A stretch of 64,000 nt of DNA from contig CAVOXI010000004.1 of the NCBI GenBank assembly GCA_963700395.1, positions 1 through 64,000 of the forward strand, read 5' to 3'. The DNA comes from Prado023 sp963700395. Lineage in GTDB: Bacteria; Actinomycetota; Actinomycetes; S36-B12; CAIYMF01. Each line of letters begins with the position of its first letter. Positions within the stretch are counted from its first letter, which is position 1. A program made the translations under genes and the position numbers. Below are positions 9,358 through 19,937 of this stretch, piece by piece. The notes beneath the pieces were generated by a model. That model saw nothing but the letters and a program-made list of their open reading frames with translations. It made no database searches and was not told where the DNA came from.

Positions 9358-10623
9358 ATGCCACCGGGATCACCTCCACCGGAGGGCCCTGCGGACGAGG
9401 GTGAGCCCATCCCCGCCCAAGGGATCTCGGTCCAGGCGACGGCCATCGTGGGCGTCGGCCTGGCCATCTCCCAGGTCATCGCGATGCTGCAGATGCTCGT
9501 CGTCGCACGCATCCTGGGTCCGGAGCAGTACGGCGTCTTCGGGGCCATGGCAGTCGTCCTGCTGATCGGCAGCACCGTCATGGCTGCCACGCAGGTGACC
9601 ATCGCGCGCCACGTCGCCTCGGGGCGCTCGCTGGGGCAGATCGGGGCGAGCTCGGTCCTGGCGGCTGGGTTGGCCACGTTCGCCCTGGCCGCGGCCGTGT
9701 CCCCGCTGCTGAGTCGCATCCTCAACCTCGACGACGTGGCTGGCCTGATGCTCGTGGCGGTGACGTTCGTCCCGTTCGCCGTCACGGGGGCGCAGCTCGG
9801 CCTGCTCCAGGGCTTCGAGAGGCACTCACGGCTCGGCGCCCTGTACGTGCTCGCGACCCTCACGCGCGTGATCGGCGCCATCGTCGGCGCTGCACTCGGG
9901 CAGACAGCCGACTCCGCGATGCTGGGGCTGGCAGTTGGGGCGACGCTCGGCGCCGTCGTGGGGCACTTCGTGCTGGTCGAGCGACTCGCGTGGCGCTCCG
10001 CGGACGGGACGAGGGGGTACCTCGTCGAGACTGCACACGCCGCGCATGCACTCATCGCCCTCTATGCGTTGACGAACCTCGACGTCCTCATCGCCCGCGC
10101 CCAACTACCGGCATTCGACGCCGGCCTCTACGCCGCCGGGGCGCTGATTGCCCGGGCCGTGTTCTTCTTCCCGCAGGCGATCCTGGTTGCGGCCTTCCCG
10201 AGGATCGTCGCGGGGGCGCGCAACGCCCAGCGCCAGGCAGTCGCCGCCGTGGCCGTCCTGGGCCTGTTGATCACGGCGTTCGTCGCCCTGTTCCCCACCC
10301 TCGTGGTGTCGATCATGGCCGGCGAGCAGTACCTGGACGTCGCGGACGAAGCATGGATCTTCGCCTTGGCGGGCGCGGGCTTCGGTGTGGTCCAAGTCCT
10401 GCTCTACGCCCGCATGGCGCATGACGACCGCAGGGCGACCATCGTCCTCTGGGCGGCTGTGGCGTCGCTGGTCGGGCTCGGCCTGACGCTGGGTACTTCG
10501 ATCAGCGCTCTGGTGACGTGTGCCGCAGTCGTCGCCTGGACCACTGCCCTGATCGGGGTCGCGTGGGCGCGGCTGGATCCGGTCCAGGCCGAGGACGGCG
10601 ACCTGCCGACGCCGCCGATGTAG
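9358..10623 (+). CDS. Polysaccharide flippase-like membrane protein (MATE/MOP superfamily)
   Basis: The 421-residue protein has about 12 hydrophobic segments. It opens with VVARILGPEQYGVFGAMAVV, the typical start of Wzx/oligosaccharide flippases of the MOP superfamily, which move undecaprenyl-linked glycans across the membrane. The ATG at 9358 follows GAGGA by seven bases; an upstream in-frame ATG at 9340 lacks a good ribosome binding site. It is divergent from tmk (95 bases between) and ends three bases before the convergent topA gene. The frame is intact. The substrate is unknown; it could serve the polysaccharide locus at the left end of the window. Confidence 0.8.
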   Translation: MPPGSPPPEGPADEGEPIPAQGISVQATAIVGVGLAISQVIAMLQMLVVARILGPEQYGVFGAMAVVLLIGSTVMAATQVTIARHVASGRSLGQIGASSVLAAGLATFALAAAVSPLLSRILNLDDVAGLMLVAVTFVPFAVTGAQLGLLQGFERHSRLGALYVLATLTRVIGAIVGAALGQTADSAMLGLAVGATLGAVVGHFVLVERLAWRSADGTRGYLVETAHAAHALIALYALTNLDVLIARAQLPAFDAGLYAAGALIARAVFFFPQAILVAAFPRIVAGARNAQRQAVAAVAVLGLLITAFVALFPTLVVSIMAGEQYLDVADEAWIFALAGAGFGVVQVLLYARMAHDDRRATIVLWAAVASLVGLGLTLGTSISALVTCAAVVAWTTALIGVAWARLDPVQAEDGDLPTPPM

Positions 10624-10626
10624 GTG

Positions 10627-13388
10627 CTACTTCGCCGGCGCGGGCGCCCTCTTGGCCGTCGCCTTCTTCGCCGCCGCCCGCTTGGCGGGAGCCTTCTTCG
10701 CCGCCGCCTTCTTCGCCGTGCGCTTGACCGGCGGCCCAGCCGCCCTGTCGATCCGCCAGCAGCTCCACTGCCCGCTCCAACGTGATGCTCCCCGGCTCGT
10801 CGCCCTTGCGCAGCGACGCGTTGGTCTCCCCGTCGGTCACGTACGGCCCGAACCGGCCCTCGCGCAGGGTGATCGCCCCGCCGCTGGCCGGGTCCACGCC
10901 GATCTCGCGCAACGGTTCCGCGACCCGGCCCTGGCCGCGGCGCTGCTTGGGCGCGGCGTACAGCGCCAGCGCCTCGTCCAGCGTGACGGTGAACAGCTGG
11001 TCCTCGGTCGCCAGCGAGCGGTAGTCCGCCTTGCCGTCGACCGTCCGGGCGATGTACGGCCCGTACCGACCGTTCGCCGCCGTGATCTCGTGGCCCTCAG
11101 GGTCCGCGCCGACCACCCGCGGCAGCTTCATGATCCGCAGGGCGTCGTCGAGCGTGACGGTGTCCAGGGACATCCCACTGAGCAGCGAGCCCGTCCGCGG
11201 CTTGGCCGACTTCGGCGCGTCCTCGGGCAGCACCTCGGTCACGTAGGGCCCGTACCGGCCGGACCTGGCCACGATCTCCAGCCCCGACTCGGGATGCCGC
11301 CCCAGGACCCGGTCGCCGGAGGGAGCAGCCAGCAGCGCCTCAGCCATCGCCAGGTCGAGCTCGTCGGGGGCCACGTCCTCCCCGACGTTCCCCTTCTCCT
11401 CACCGCGCTCGACGTACGGCCCGTACTTGCCCACACGCAGCACGATCTCGCCGGGCGCACCGGTGACCGCCCCCTCGGACAGGCCGTTGGGCCCGATCGG
11501 GAACGAGGCCATCGCCCGGGCGTCGATGTCGCCCAGGCCCTTCACCAGCGGGTCCAGACCGGGGAAGTCGCGGGTGGAGTCGCCGTAGAAGAAGCCCTCG
11601 AGCACGCGGCTGCGGTCCGTGGTGGAGTTCGCGACGAGGTCGAGGATCTCCTCCAGGCGCGCAGTGAAGTTGTAGTCCACGAGTGCGGCGAAGTGCTGCT
11701 CCATCAGGCGCGTCACGCTGAACGCCAGGAACGTCGGGATCAGCGACGTGCCCTTCTTGCGCACGTATCCGCGGTCGACGATGGTGGCGATGATCGCCGC
11801 GTACGTCGAGGGCCGGCCGATGCCGCGCTCCTCCAGGTCCTTGACCAGCGAGGCCTCGGTGTAGCGCGCCGGCGGGGACGTGGTGTGGCCCTCGGCCCGC
11901 AGCTCGGTGCACCCCAGGGCGTCACCCTCGCGCATCGCCGGCAGCCTGCCGGTCCGCCGCCCGACCGCCACCCTCAGACCCGGACTCGTTGTCGCGGACC
12001 TCGTCGGTGCCCTCCTCGTAGGCCGCGAGGAAGCCGGCGAACAGCGTCACGGTGCCCGACGCGGAGAACTCGACGTCCCGGCCGTCGGACGTCCCGGCAC
12101 CCAGCCGCACGGTGGTCGTGGCCAACCGCGCGTCGGCCATCTGGGAGGCGATCGTGCGCTTCCAGATCAGCTCGTACAGCGCGAACTCGTCGGCGCTCAC
12201 ACGACCAGCAAGCGCCGCGGGGCGGGCGAACGAGTCCCCCGCCGGACGGATCGCCTCGTGCGCCTCCTGGGCGTTCTTCACCTTGCGGTCGTACTTCCGG
12301 GGAGTCTCGGACACGTACGCCGGGCCGTAGATCTCGCTCGCCGCCTGCCGCGCCGCCCGCAGCGCGCCGGCCGACAGCGTCGTCGAGTCGGTGCGCATGT
12401 AGGTGATGTGGCCGTTCTCGTACAGCCCCTGGGCGGCACGCATCGTCCGCTGGGCGCCCCAGCGCATCTTGCGGGAGGCCTCCTGCTGCAGCGTCGAGGT
12501 CATGAACGGCGCCGACGGCCGACGCGTGGTCGGCTTCTCCGTGACCGAGCGGACCGACCAGGACGCGCCGTCGAGCGCGGCCACGAGCGCGATCGCCGCC
12601 GCCTCATCGAGGCGCAGGGCACCGGCCTTCGCCGCGGCCGGCTTCAGCTGCCCGTCATCGCCGAAGTCCCCACCACCTGCGACCCGTGCGCCGTCGATCG
12701 CGACCAGCTTCGCGGGGAACTCCCCGCCCTCGGCGACGAACGTGCCCGAAGCGTCCCAGTACCCGGCCGAGCGGAACGCGATCCGGGCCCGCTCCCGGTC
12801 GACCACCAGCCGCGTGGCCACCGACTGCACACGCCCCGCGGACAGCCCCGACAGCACCTTCTTCCACAGCACCGGGGAGACCTCGAAGCCGAACAGCCGG
12901 TCGACCAGTCGACGGGCCTCCTGGGCGTCGACCAGGTCCTGGTCGAGGTCGCGGGTGTTCGCCGCGGCCTCGTTGATGGCGTCGCGGGTGATCTCGTGGA
13001 ACACCATCCGCCGGACCGGCACCTTCGGCTTGAGCACCTCGCGCAGGTGCCAGGCGATCGCCTCGCCCTCGCGGTCCTCGTCAGTGGCCAGCCACAGCTC
13101 GTCGGCCTTGGCCAGCGCCTTCTTCAGCTCGGCGACCTTGGCCCGCTTGCTCGCCGTGACCACGTAGTACGGCTTGAAGCCGTCCTCGACGTCGATCGCC
13201 AGGCGGGCCCACGGCTTGCCCTTGATCGACGCGGGGACCTCACCGGCGCTGTTGGGCAGGTCCCGGACATGCCCGACGGAGGCCTGGACGTCGTACCCGG
13301 AGCCCAAGTAGCCCTGGATCGTCTTGGCCTTGGCCGGCGACTCGACGATCACGAGGCGGCGGAGGGGGTCGGTCGTTGCAGCGGGCAC
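10627..13388 (-). CDS. topA: DNA topoisomerase I
   Basis: This type IA topoisomerase relaxes negative supercoils. The Toprim domain is at residues 11-150 with LATDEDREGEAIAWH as the metal-binding DxD region; the catalytic tyrosine lies in ITYMRTDS near residue 330. The C-terminal third holds five actinobacterial repeats of the GRYGPYV type. It ends in a lysine/alanine tail (KRTAKKAAAKKAPAKRAAAK) that binds DNA, stopping at TAG 10627-10629. Two frame changes are needed, near 11940 and near 10735. The GTG start at 13386-13388 follows GAGGA. The total of about 920 codons is normal for actinobacteria. Confidence 0.95.
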
Positions 13389-13557
13389 GGGTCCTCATCT
13401 GGTTCTGCGATGCCGGATTCCCCGGCGGGCGCCGGTGGGAGGGTCCGACCGGCGTGGTCGATAACTGGGCGCCATTCCGACGGCCCTGGTGCGTCCGGGG
13501 CCGGTGGTCGACTTCACGTGATGCGTTCCATCATCGCAAACGCCGCCCGGAATCCAG

Positions 13558-15146
13558 TCATTCGGACCGCACTATGCCTACCCGGACCAGTTCACGCAAA
13601 CCCGTCAGAGCGGGCCCAAGGATGTCGAGGGGGTCCAGGCCTTCGGCCTGCGCGACCTCATCGAGGCGCTCACCGATGGGCGTGTCGTCCGCCACGAGCA
13701 GGGCAGCGAGCAGCTCCGGGGAGACGGTGACAGCCGGTCGCCAGCCCCCGGGGCCCACCACTCCGGCCAGCCCCAGCCGGGGCGGGGCCTCGACCGGGGA
13801 CACGCCCCCGAGGTGGGTCGTGGTGGTCACGGTGGCCCCCTCGACCATGCGGACGTGCGGATGCCAGGAGGCGGGGGGCGGTCAGCTGCTCGGCCGCGCG
13901 ACAGCCCGCGAGGAACGCCAGGACCTCGTCGCCACGCGGCAGGCGCTCGATGTGCGCGAGGTCCTCGACGAGCACCCAGGGCTCGGCGCGGAGCGTTGGT
14001 GCCGCGCGATCGGGCGCCTCGGGCGCGGCCGGTTCCGTAGGCACGTCCACATCCGGCACGTCGGGTGAGGCGGGCGCGGCCGGTGCCGTGGGCACTTCGA
14101 CCTCCGGCGCGACGAGGACGAACCAGCCGAACCCGACCTCCACGGCGCCCTCGTCGGCGAAGGCGTCGAGCCACTGGCCCATCGCGGCGTCGAACTCGGG
14201 ACCCTCGGGCACCTGCGCATCGCGCAGCCACGTCGCCGCGTAGTCGGCCACGGATTGTGCGTCGCGCTCGACGATCCACGCGTCCACGCCAGTCCCCATC
14301 ACCCAGTCGGCGACCCGCTCGCGCCAGTCCTCCCCCTCCACGTGCAGCCAGTTGCCCAGGACGGCGGCCATCCCGCCGGGGGCCAGGTGCGCGGCGGCGC
14401 CCCTGACGACCAGCCGCGACAGCTCGTCCCCGGGCAGCCCCGCGTCGCGGTAGGTGAAGCGATGCGACGGCGAGATCACGAACGGCGGGTTGGACACGAT
14501 CAAGTCGAAGCGCTCGTCCGACACCGGCGCGAACAGCGATCCCGCCCGCAGGTCGAGCTGGTCCTCGGGGATCCCGGACAGGGCGGCCGTGAGCGCGGTC
14601 AGCCGCAGCGCTCGTGGGTTGGTGTCGGTGGCCACGACCCGACTCGCGTGCCGGGCGGCGTGCAGGACCTGCCCACCGGCCCCGCAGCCGAGGTCCATCA
14701 CCCGCCCGACGTCGCGGCGGGGAGTGATCCGGGCGAGGGTCAGCGACGCCCCGCCGAGGCCGAGGACGTGATCGGGGGTCGCCGGGGCGCCGATGTCACT
14801 GACCACGAACCAGTCGGTGTCCGGCTCGCCGTACGGGTGGACGTCGACCAGCGGGATCAGGCGCTCGCCCTCGCGACGCATCATGCCCAGGGCTTCGAGG
14901 TCGGCGACGACGGGCGCCGGGAACGCGTCAGCAGGGACCGGGTCGGCGAGCAGGAACGCCGCGATGAGCCGGTCCAGCGTGCCGGGTTCGGAAGCGGCGA
15001 GGACCCGGCGGATCGGGACGGTCAGGTCCCTGCCCAGGGCGGCGAACGCCTCGGAGCCGACCAGCGCGAGCACCCCGTCGGTCGGTGAAGCCCGCGTCGA
15101 GCAGGAACGCCCGGACGCGCGCGGCGGCCTCATGCATGGAGTTCAC
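13558..15146 (-). CDS. Class I SAM-dependent methyltransferase with N- and C-terminal accessory domains
   Basis: The central domain has the SAM-binding motif MDLGCGAGGQ and the catalytic NPPFVIS motif, as in enzymes that methylate exocyclic amino groups or glutamine. An N-terminal domain of about 130 residues and a C-terminal domain (DUF7059/DUF7782-type arrangement, from memory) flank it. A proline/alanine/valine-rich linker (about 14030-14110) is a low-complexity insert. Frames change near 15080 and near 13850. GTG 15144-15146 is the start. This gene beside topA is a common actinobacterial arrangement. The target of methylation is not known. Confidence 0.8.
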
Positions 15147-15162
15147 GGCGTCGCGGCACGGG

Positions 15163-16052
15163 TCACGCGCCCTCGGGCTGGGCGGCGTCCAGGAGCCGAT
15201 CGACGTCCTGGGATTCGATCACGGCCAGTCCCTGGGAGGCAGCCAGGACCCCGAGGTAGCGCTCGAGGGCGTGGGGCAGCGTCCCGTCCACAGCGCCCGT
15301 CTCCGGCCCGAACTCGTCGGCGGTCAGGCCGAGGTCGGCCAGCGGGAGCAGGACCTCCGGACGGGTCCAGAACATCGATCCGGCGGGGAACCAGAGCGCG
15401 TCGGGATCGAAGGCCCGCCCGCCCCTGCGGGCCAGGGACTCGACGCTCGGCCGGTTCGCTCCGAGGAACTCGCGACCCAGGACGTTGCGGGCGGGTGCCA
15501 CCATCCCGATCCGGCGATCGGCGGTCATGAGCCCGAGGATCGCCTCGATCCGCGCCGGTCGACCCGACGAGCCCCTCGAGCAGCTCCCGCCGCCACGAGT
15601 CGCCGTTGCGCATGTGCGGGGACCGCTTGGTGTGCACCTTGAGGACGGCGTCGTGGCCGGGGACCCGGTCGAGCACCTGGAGCAGCGGCCACACGTCGCG
15701 ACCCCTGTTGGGCACGACGCGCACGTCGGCTCCGGGGAACCTCGTCCGGATGGACTCCGCAAGATGGTCCGCACGACCCTCCACCAGCGTCGCGACGACG
15801 TCCACATCACCGGGGATCATCTGGATACCGGTGGCGAGCTCGTCCCACAGCTCGGGGTAGTAGACGTGCGCGATCACCAGCACGCGCTTCGGCGCCCGCC
15901 CCGGACGCGGCGGACGCGGCCCGACGCGGCGCGGACGCGACCAGCGCGCGGACGTACCGAGCGCGGCGTGGGCGCATCCGGATCAGCCGAAGCCGCGTCC
16001 GGACGCGGTGGCGTGCCGAGGAGGACAGCGAGCTCGAGACCTCTGGTGGCAT
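15163..16052 (-). CDS. RgpF-like rhamnan synthesis family protein (frame broken)
   Basis: The core VLVIAHVYYPELWDEL…, the PNRGRDVWPLLQVL segment and KVHTKRSPHM match the RgpF family (rhamnose-polysaccharide assembly proteins, glycosyltransferase-like). Such proteins help build cell-wall rhamnan or related glycans. The frame changes near 15560 and near 15900; the C-terminal part runs through ESLARRGGRAFDPDALWFPA to a TGA at 15163-15165. The start is uncertain: ATG 16050-16052 gives an arginine-rich leader before the conserved core. It overlaps the 3' end of hppA as annotated, so one of the two boundaries is probably distorted by an indel. Confidence 0.65.
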
Positions 16053-18568
16053 CCCCCGAGCGTCCGGCACCCGCACCCGGGCGTGGCCGCCGGGGTTCCG
16101 CCCGCGGCCGACGCCACCGGGCTCGGCGCCGATCCGCCCGCACCGTTGGCTCCCGTGGTTCCGGCGGCCCCGCCCGGGATCTCCCCACGCGCCTCCAGCT
16201 CGTGCTGGGCGACTGCCTCGTCGTACTCCGCCTCGACCCGGTCGGCGATCCTGTCGATGAGGTCCTCGCCCTCGCCGCGGAAGCGTCCCGAGGCGATCAG
16301 CGACCCCACGATGATGACCAGCGCGCCTGCCGCTATCCCGAGGCGCAGCGTCGTCCGGCCGTCAAGGGTCATGGCCACGACCGCCGGGGCGATGAGCAGC
16401 GCCACGAGGTTCATCACCTTGAGCAGCGGGTTGATGGCCGGTCCGGCGGTGTCCTTGAACGGGTCGCCGACGGTGTCGCCGATGACCGTGGCCGCATGGG
16501 CGTCGGAGTACTTGCCGCCCATGTGGCCGTCCTCGACGAACTTCTTCGCGTTGTCCCAGGCACCGCCGGAGTTGGAGAGGAAGACAGCCATGAGCGTGCC
16601 GGTGGCGATCGTGCCCGCCAGGAACGTCCCCAGTGCGCCGACGCCGAGGCCGAACCCGACGGCGATCGGGGTGAGCACCGCCAGCAGCCCGGGGGTGCTC
16701 AGCTCACGCAGGGAGTCCCGCGTGACGATGTCGACGACCTTGCCGTACTCGGGCTTCTCTGTGCCCTCCATGATCCCCGGATGGTCGCGGAACTGCCGGC
16801 GGACCTCGTAGATCACGGCCCCGGCCGCACGCGACACGGCGTTGATGGCAAGCCCGGAGAACAGGAACACCACCGAGGCACCGATCAGCAGGCCGACCAG
16901 GTTGCGCGGGTTGGCCACGTCCAGGACCCCGATGTACTGGCCGAGCTGGGCCAGGTTGCCCATGGCGTCGGCCGTCGACTGCCCGGCAGCCACGGCCGCG
17001 CTCGCAACCGCCTCGCGGAACGCGCCGAACAACGCCGTGGCGGCCAGCACTGCGGTCGCGATCGCGATCCCCTTGGTGATGGCCTTGGTGGTGTTCCCCA
17101 CGGCGTCGAGCTTGGTCAGGATCACCGCGCCCTCGCCGTGGACGTCCCCGGACATCTCCGCGATGCCCTGGGCGTTGTCCGAGACCGGTCCGAAGGTGTC
17201 CATGGACACGATGACCCCGACCGTGGTCAGCAGCCCGGTGCCCGCCAGGGCGATCGCGAACAGGCTCAGGATGACCGACCCGCCGCCCAGGGAGAAGGCC
17301 GCGAAGACCGCGGCAGCGATCAGCAGCGCGGAGTACACCGCCGACTCGAGGCCCACCGAGACGCCGGTGAGGATCACGGTGGCCGGTCCGGTGAGCGCGG
17401 ACTTGACGACATCATCCACGGGGCGCCGACCGGTCTCGGTGAAGTAGCCGGTGAGCTGCTGGATCGCCGCCGCGAGCACGATGCCGATCAGGACGGCCCC
17501 GATGGCCAGGAACCGTGGGTTGAACGACTCGGCCCGCACCACGTCCAGGCCCAGGGCGTCCAGTCGGACGCCGGTGATCCGGGTCAGGCGGTCGGGGAGG
17601 AAGACGAACGACGCGATGACCACCAGCACCGCCGAGAGCGCGGCGGAGATGAAGAAGCCCCGGTTGATCGCCGACATCCCGGAGCGGTCCCCAGCACGCG
17701 GGGCCACCGCGAAGATGCCCACGACAGCGGTGACCACGCCCAGCGCGGGGACGATCAGCGGGAAGACCAACCCCAGGGAGCCGAACGCGGTGGTGCCGAG
17801 GATGAGGGCGGCGACCAGGGTCACGGCATAGGACTCGAACAGGTCCGCGGCCATGCCGGCGCAGTCGCCGACGTTGTCGCCGACGTTGTCGGCGATGGTC
17901 GCGGCGTTGCGCGGGTCGTCCTCCGGGATCTGGGCCTCGACCTTGCCCACCAGGTCGGCGCCGACGTCCGCCGCCTTGGTGAAGATGCCCCCACCGACAC
18001 GCATGAACATCGCGAGCAGCGCGGCACCGAAGCCGAAGCCCTCGAGGACCTTGGGAGCCTCGCCCTTGTAGACCAGGACCACGACAGCGGCGCCGAAGAG
18101 CCCCAGGCCGACGGTGAACATGCCCGCGACGCCGCCGGTCCGGAAGGCGATGCGCATCGCCTGCTGCTCCCCGGAGTCGCGCGCCGCCGCGGCGACCCGG
18201 ACGTTGCCCCGGACCGCCAGCCACATGCCGAAGTAGCCGGTCGCCCCGGAGAACACCGCACCGACGATGAAGAACAGCGATCGCCCGATCCGCTCGGAGG
18301 TCGTCTCGGCGGGCAGCAGGAAGAGCAGGAAGAAGACCAGGACCGCGAAGACGCTGAGCGTCCGGAACTGCCGGCTCAGGTAGGCCGAGGCGCCCTCCTG
18401 GATCGCGGCGGCGATCTCCTGCATCCTCGCGGTGCCGGCGGGCGCGGCGAGCACCTCACGGGACAGGATCCAGGCGACTACCAGGGCCGCAAGCCCGATG
18501 GCCGCAACCACCCCCACCGTCAGCATGTCCGTCGCATCCAGGGTGACTGTCGAGATCTCGGTGCCCAT
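15983..18568 (-). CDS. hppA: Membrane-bound H+-translocating pyrophosphatase, K+-independent type
   Basis: The integral membrane enzyme couples pyrophosphate hydrolysis to proton pumping. It has about 16 hydrophobic helices, the signature DVGADLVGKVE near residue 205 and a second acidic motif DNAKKFVEDG near residue 690. The GNTTKA sequence carries lysine where K+-dependent enzymes have alanine, which marks the K+-independent class. ATG 18566-18568 follows GGAGGAGA by six bases. The last 70 codons are low-complexity and then arginine-rich, overlapping the RgpF-like gene; the true stop may lie earlier. No frame break is needed in the conserved part. Confidence 0.93.
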   Translation of the reverse strand: MGTEISTVTLDATDMLTVGVVAAIGLAALVVAWILSREVLAAPAGTARMQEIAAAIQEGASAYLSRQFRTLSVFAVLVFFLLFLLPAETTSERIGRSLFFIVGAVFSGATGYFGMWLAVRGNVRVAAAARDSGEQQAMRIAFRTGGVAGMFTVGLGLFGAAVVVLVYKGEAPKVLEGFGFGAALLAMFMRVGGGIFTKAADVGADLVGKVEAQIPEDDPRNAATIADNVGDNVGDCAGMAADLFESYAVTLVAALILGTTAFGSLGLVFPLIVPALGVVTAVVGIFAVAPRAGDRSGMSAINRGFFISAALSAVLVVIASFVFLPDRLTRITGVRLDALGLDVVRAESFNPRFLAIGAVLIGIVLAAAIQQLTGYFTETGRRPVDDVVKSALTGPATVILTGVSVGLESAVYSALLIAAAVFAAFSLGGGSVILSLFAIALAGTGLLTTVGVIVSMDTFGPVSDNAQGIAEMSGDVHGEGAVILTKLDAVGNTTKAITKGIAIATAVLAATALFGAFREAVASAAVAAGQSTADAMGNLAQLGQYIGVLDVANPRNLVGLLIGASVVFLFSGLAINAVSRAAGAVIYEVRRQFRDHPGIMEGTEKPEYGKVVDIVTRDSLRELSTPGLLAVLTPIAVGFGLGVGALGTFLAGTIATGTLMAVFLSNSGGAWDNAKKFVEDGHMGGKYSDAHAATVIGDTVGDPFKDTAGPAINPLLKVMNLVALLIAPAVVAMTLDGRTTLRLGIAAGALVIIVGSLIASGRFRGEGEDLIDRIADRVEAEYDEAVAQHELEARGEIPGGAAGTTGANGAGGSAPSPVASAAGGTPAATPGCGCRTLGGCHQRSRARCPPRHATASGRGFG

Positions 18569-18944
18569 GTGCCGTCTCCTCCCGTGGGTGGGTCTCTGGC
18601 CGGAGTCAGGACCTCACGTGTGGCCGCACGCCCGGAACGGTCCTGGCCGACCGGGCTGCATCGTGTGCCGCAGTGTAGGTCCCGATTGTGTGCCAGATCA
18701 CCCGGCCCCGGAAGATCGCGCTTTCTCCAGGGGACGATGGCGCCAGGGCTGTTCGCGAAGCGGGGCGATCCGGACGGGGGCACCATCCGTGCCAGCCGAC
18801 AGCGGCGCCCTGGCAGGGTCCGTGGACGTGGGATGCGCCACGGGAAGGGCGATCCGGGCGCGGTCGCCGCGCTCGGGATGGGCGCCCGCGGTCAGGCGCG
18901 GGGCGGGTTGAGCAGTCGGGGCTGGGGCGCTGGCGTGCTTGTGG
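18569..18944. other. Intergenic region, about 375 bases, no gene seen
   Basis: The stretch lies between hppA and the anti-sigma gene, both on the minus strand. It should hold the hppA promoter, but I could not identify a convincing -10/-35 pair. Small open frames here have no ribosome binding site and no recognisable protein character. Confidence 0.5.
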
Positions 18945-19337
18945 CTACTCGATCCCCAGCAGGTCGTCGGCGACCGGCCACGCCATCCGGATCTCGCACC
19001 CCGACCCTGCGGCGCGCACGTCGCACTCGAAGGACAGGGCGTGCGCCACGGACAGGGCCAGCCCGCCGTCCTCGTCGCTGAAGTCGGGAGTGGTCGCCTC
19101 GTGGACACGGACGGTGAACAGCTCGTCGTCGTCAGTGATGGCGACGACCACCGGGTCGGGCAGTCCGGCGCGCTGCTGGCGCAGCACCGACCGGGCGATC
19201 ACCTCACCCACGGCCAGGCGGATCTCGTCGATGCGGTCCTCGGACACCCCACACCGGCGGGCCGCGGCGGTGGTGACCAGCCGGGCCGTGCGCACCTGCT
19301 CGGCCTGCGGGGGGATCGTCAGCGTCGCCGTTGCCAT
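18945..19337 (-). CDS. Anti-sigma factor, RsbW-like GHKL ATPase
   Basis: This 130-residue protein has a single HATPase domain of the serine-kinase anti-sigma type. The N-box region EIRLAVGEVIARSVL and the DEDGGLALSVAHAL G-box-like segment can be seen. Such proteins hold a sigma factor inactive and phosphorylate a STAS antagonist. The ATG at 19335-19337 follows AGGAAGGG. The STAS gene lies about 80 bases upstream on the same strand, so a partner-switching pair is likely. No sigma-factor gene is in the immediate neighbourhood, so the target is unknown. Confidence 0.8.
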   Translation of the reverse strand: MATATLTIPPQAEQVRTARLVTTAAARRCGVSEDRIDEIRLAVGEVIARSVLRQQRAGLPDPVVVAITDDDELFTVRVHEATTPDFSDEDGGLALSVAHALSFECDVRAAGSGCEIRMAWPVADDLLGIE

Positions 19338-19417
19338 CGGGGCCCTTCCTGACTGGTCCGGGCCATCCGCCCCAACCTGTGGATCTCCGTTGTACACCCG
19401 CCGGGGTGTCACGCCTG

Positions 19418-19753
19418 TCAGCCGGTGATCGCGTCCTGTGCCGTGTCGAAGATGGGGATCGAGGCGTCGAGCCCGGTGATCTCGAAGATCTTGCGGATGC
19501 GGTCACCGGTCACCACCAGGTGCAGCCATCCACCGGCTTCGCGAGCGTGCTTGAGGGCCTTCACGAGCACCCCCAGGCCGGTCGAGTCCAGGAATGCCAC
19601 ACCGGACAGGTCGACGACCAGGCGCGGGTTGCCGGCCGCGATCAGGGCGGTGAGCTCGGCATCCAGGCCGGGTGCACTGAACACGTCGACCTCACCCCGT
19701 GCCCCCACGACCGAGACATCCCCTTCGTGGCGCGTGGCCAGCTCCAGCTCCAT
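19418..19753 (-). CDS. STAS-domain anti-sigma factor antagonist
   Basis: The 111-residue protein is a complete STAS domain of the SpoIIAA/RsbV type. The loop FLDSTGLGVLV contains the serine (DS) phosphorylated by the cognate kinase. The ATG at 19751-19753 follows AGGAGGG at seven bases; this is preferable to longer upstream reading. It is divergent from the helicase gene, with about 185 bases between. With the following RsbW-like gene it makes a minimal partner-switching module. Confidence 0.87.
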   Translation of the reverse strand: MELELATRHEGDVSVVGARGEVDVFSAPGLDAELTALIAAGNPRLVVDLSGVAFLDSTGLGVLVKALKHAREAGGWLHLVVTGDRIRKIFEITGLDASIPIFDTAQDAITG

Positions 19754-19937
19754 GCCTCCGCCCTCCTGTCGTGATTGGCCCCCAACTCTGGCACACGCGC
19801 CGCGACCGGCGGGCACCCGGTGGGGGGACGCGGCCCACCAGTCTCGCGCAGGCACCCAGATCCGTCGACGCGGGCCGGCGGGTGTGCGTCCTGGGTGTGA
19901 CGCGGCCCGGGCGCTGCGGGGGCAGGATGGGCGCGTG

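Noticed and set aside
15485..19081. A plus-strand open frame of almost 1200 codons
   Set aside because: It is antisense to the methyltransferase, RgpF-like, hppA and anti-sigma genes. It is rich in Arg, Gly, Asp and His with no domain, and arises from the high-GC third positions of hppA.
18698..19108. Minus-strand open frame in the hppA upstream gap
   Set aside because: It overlaps the 3' part of the anti-sigma gene in another frame and has no ribosome site or domain.
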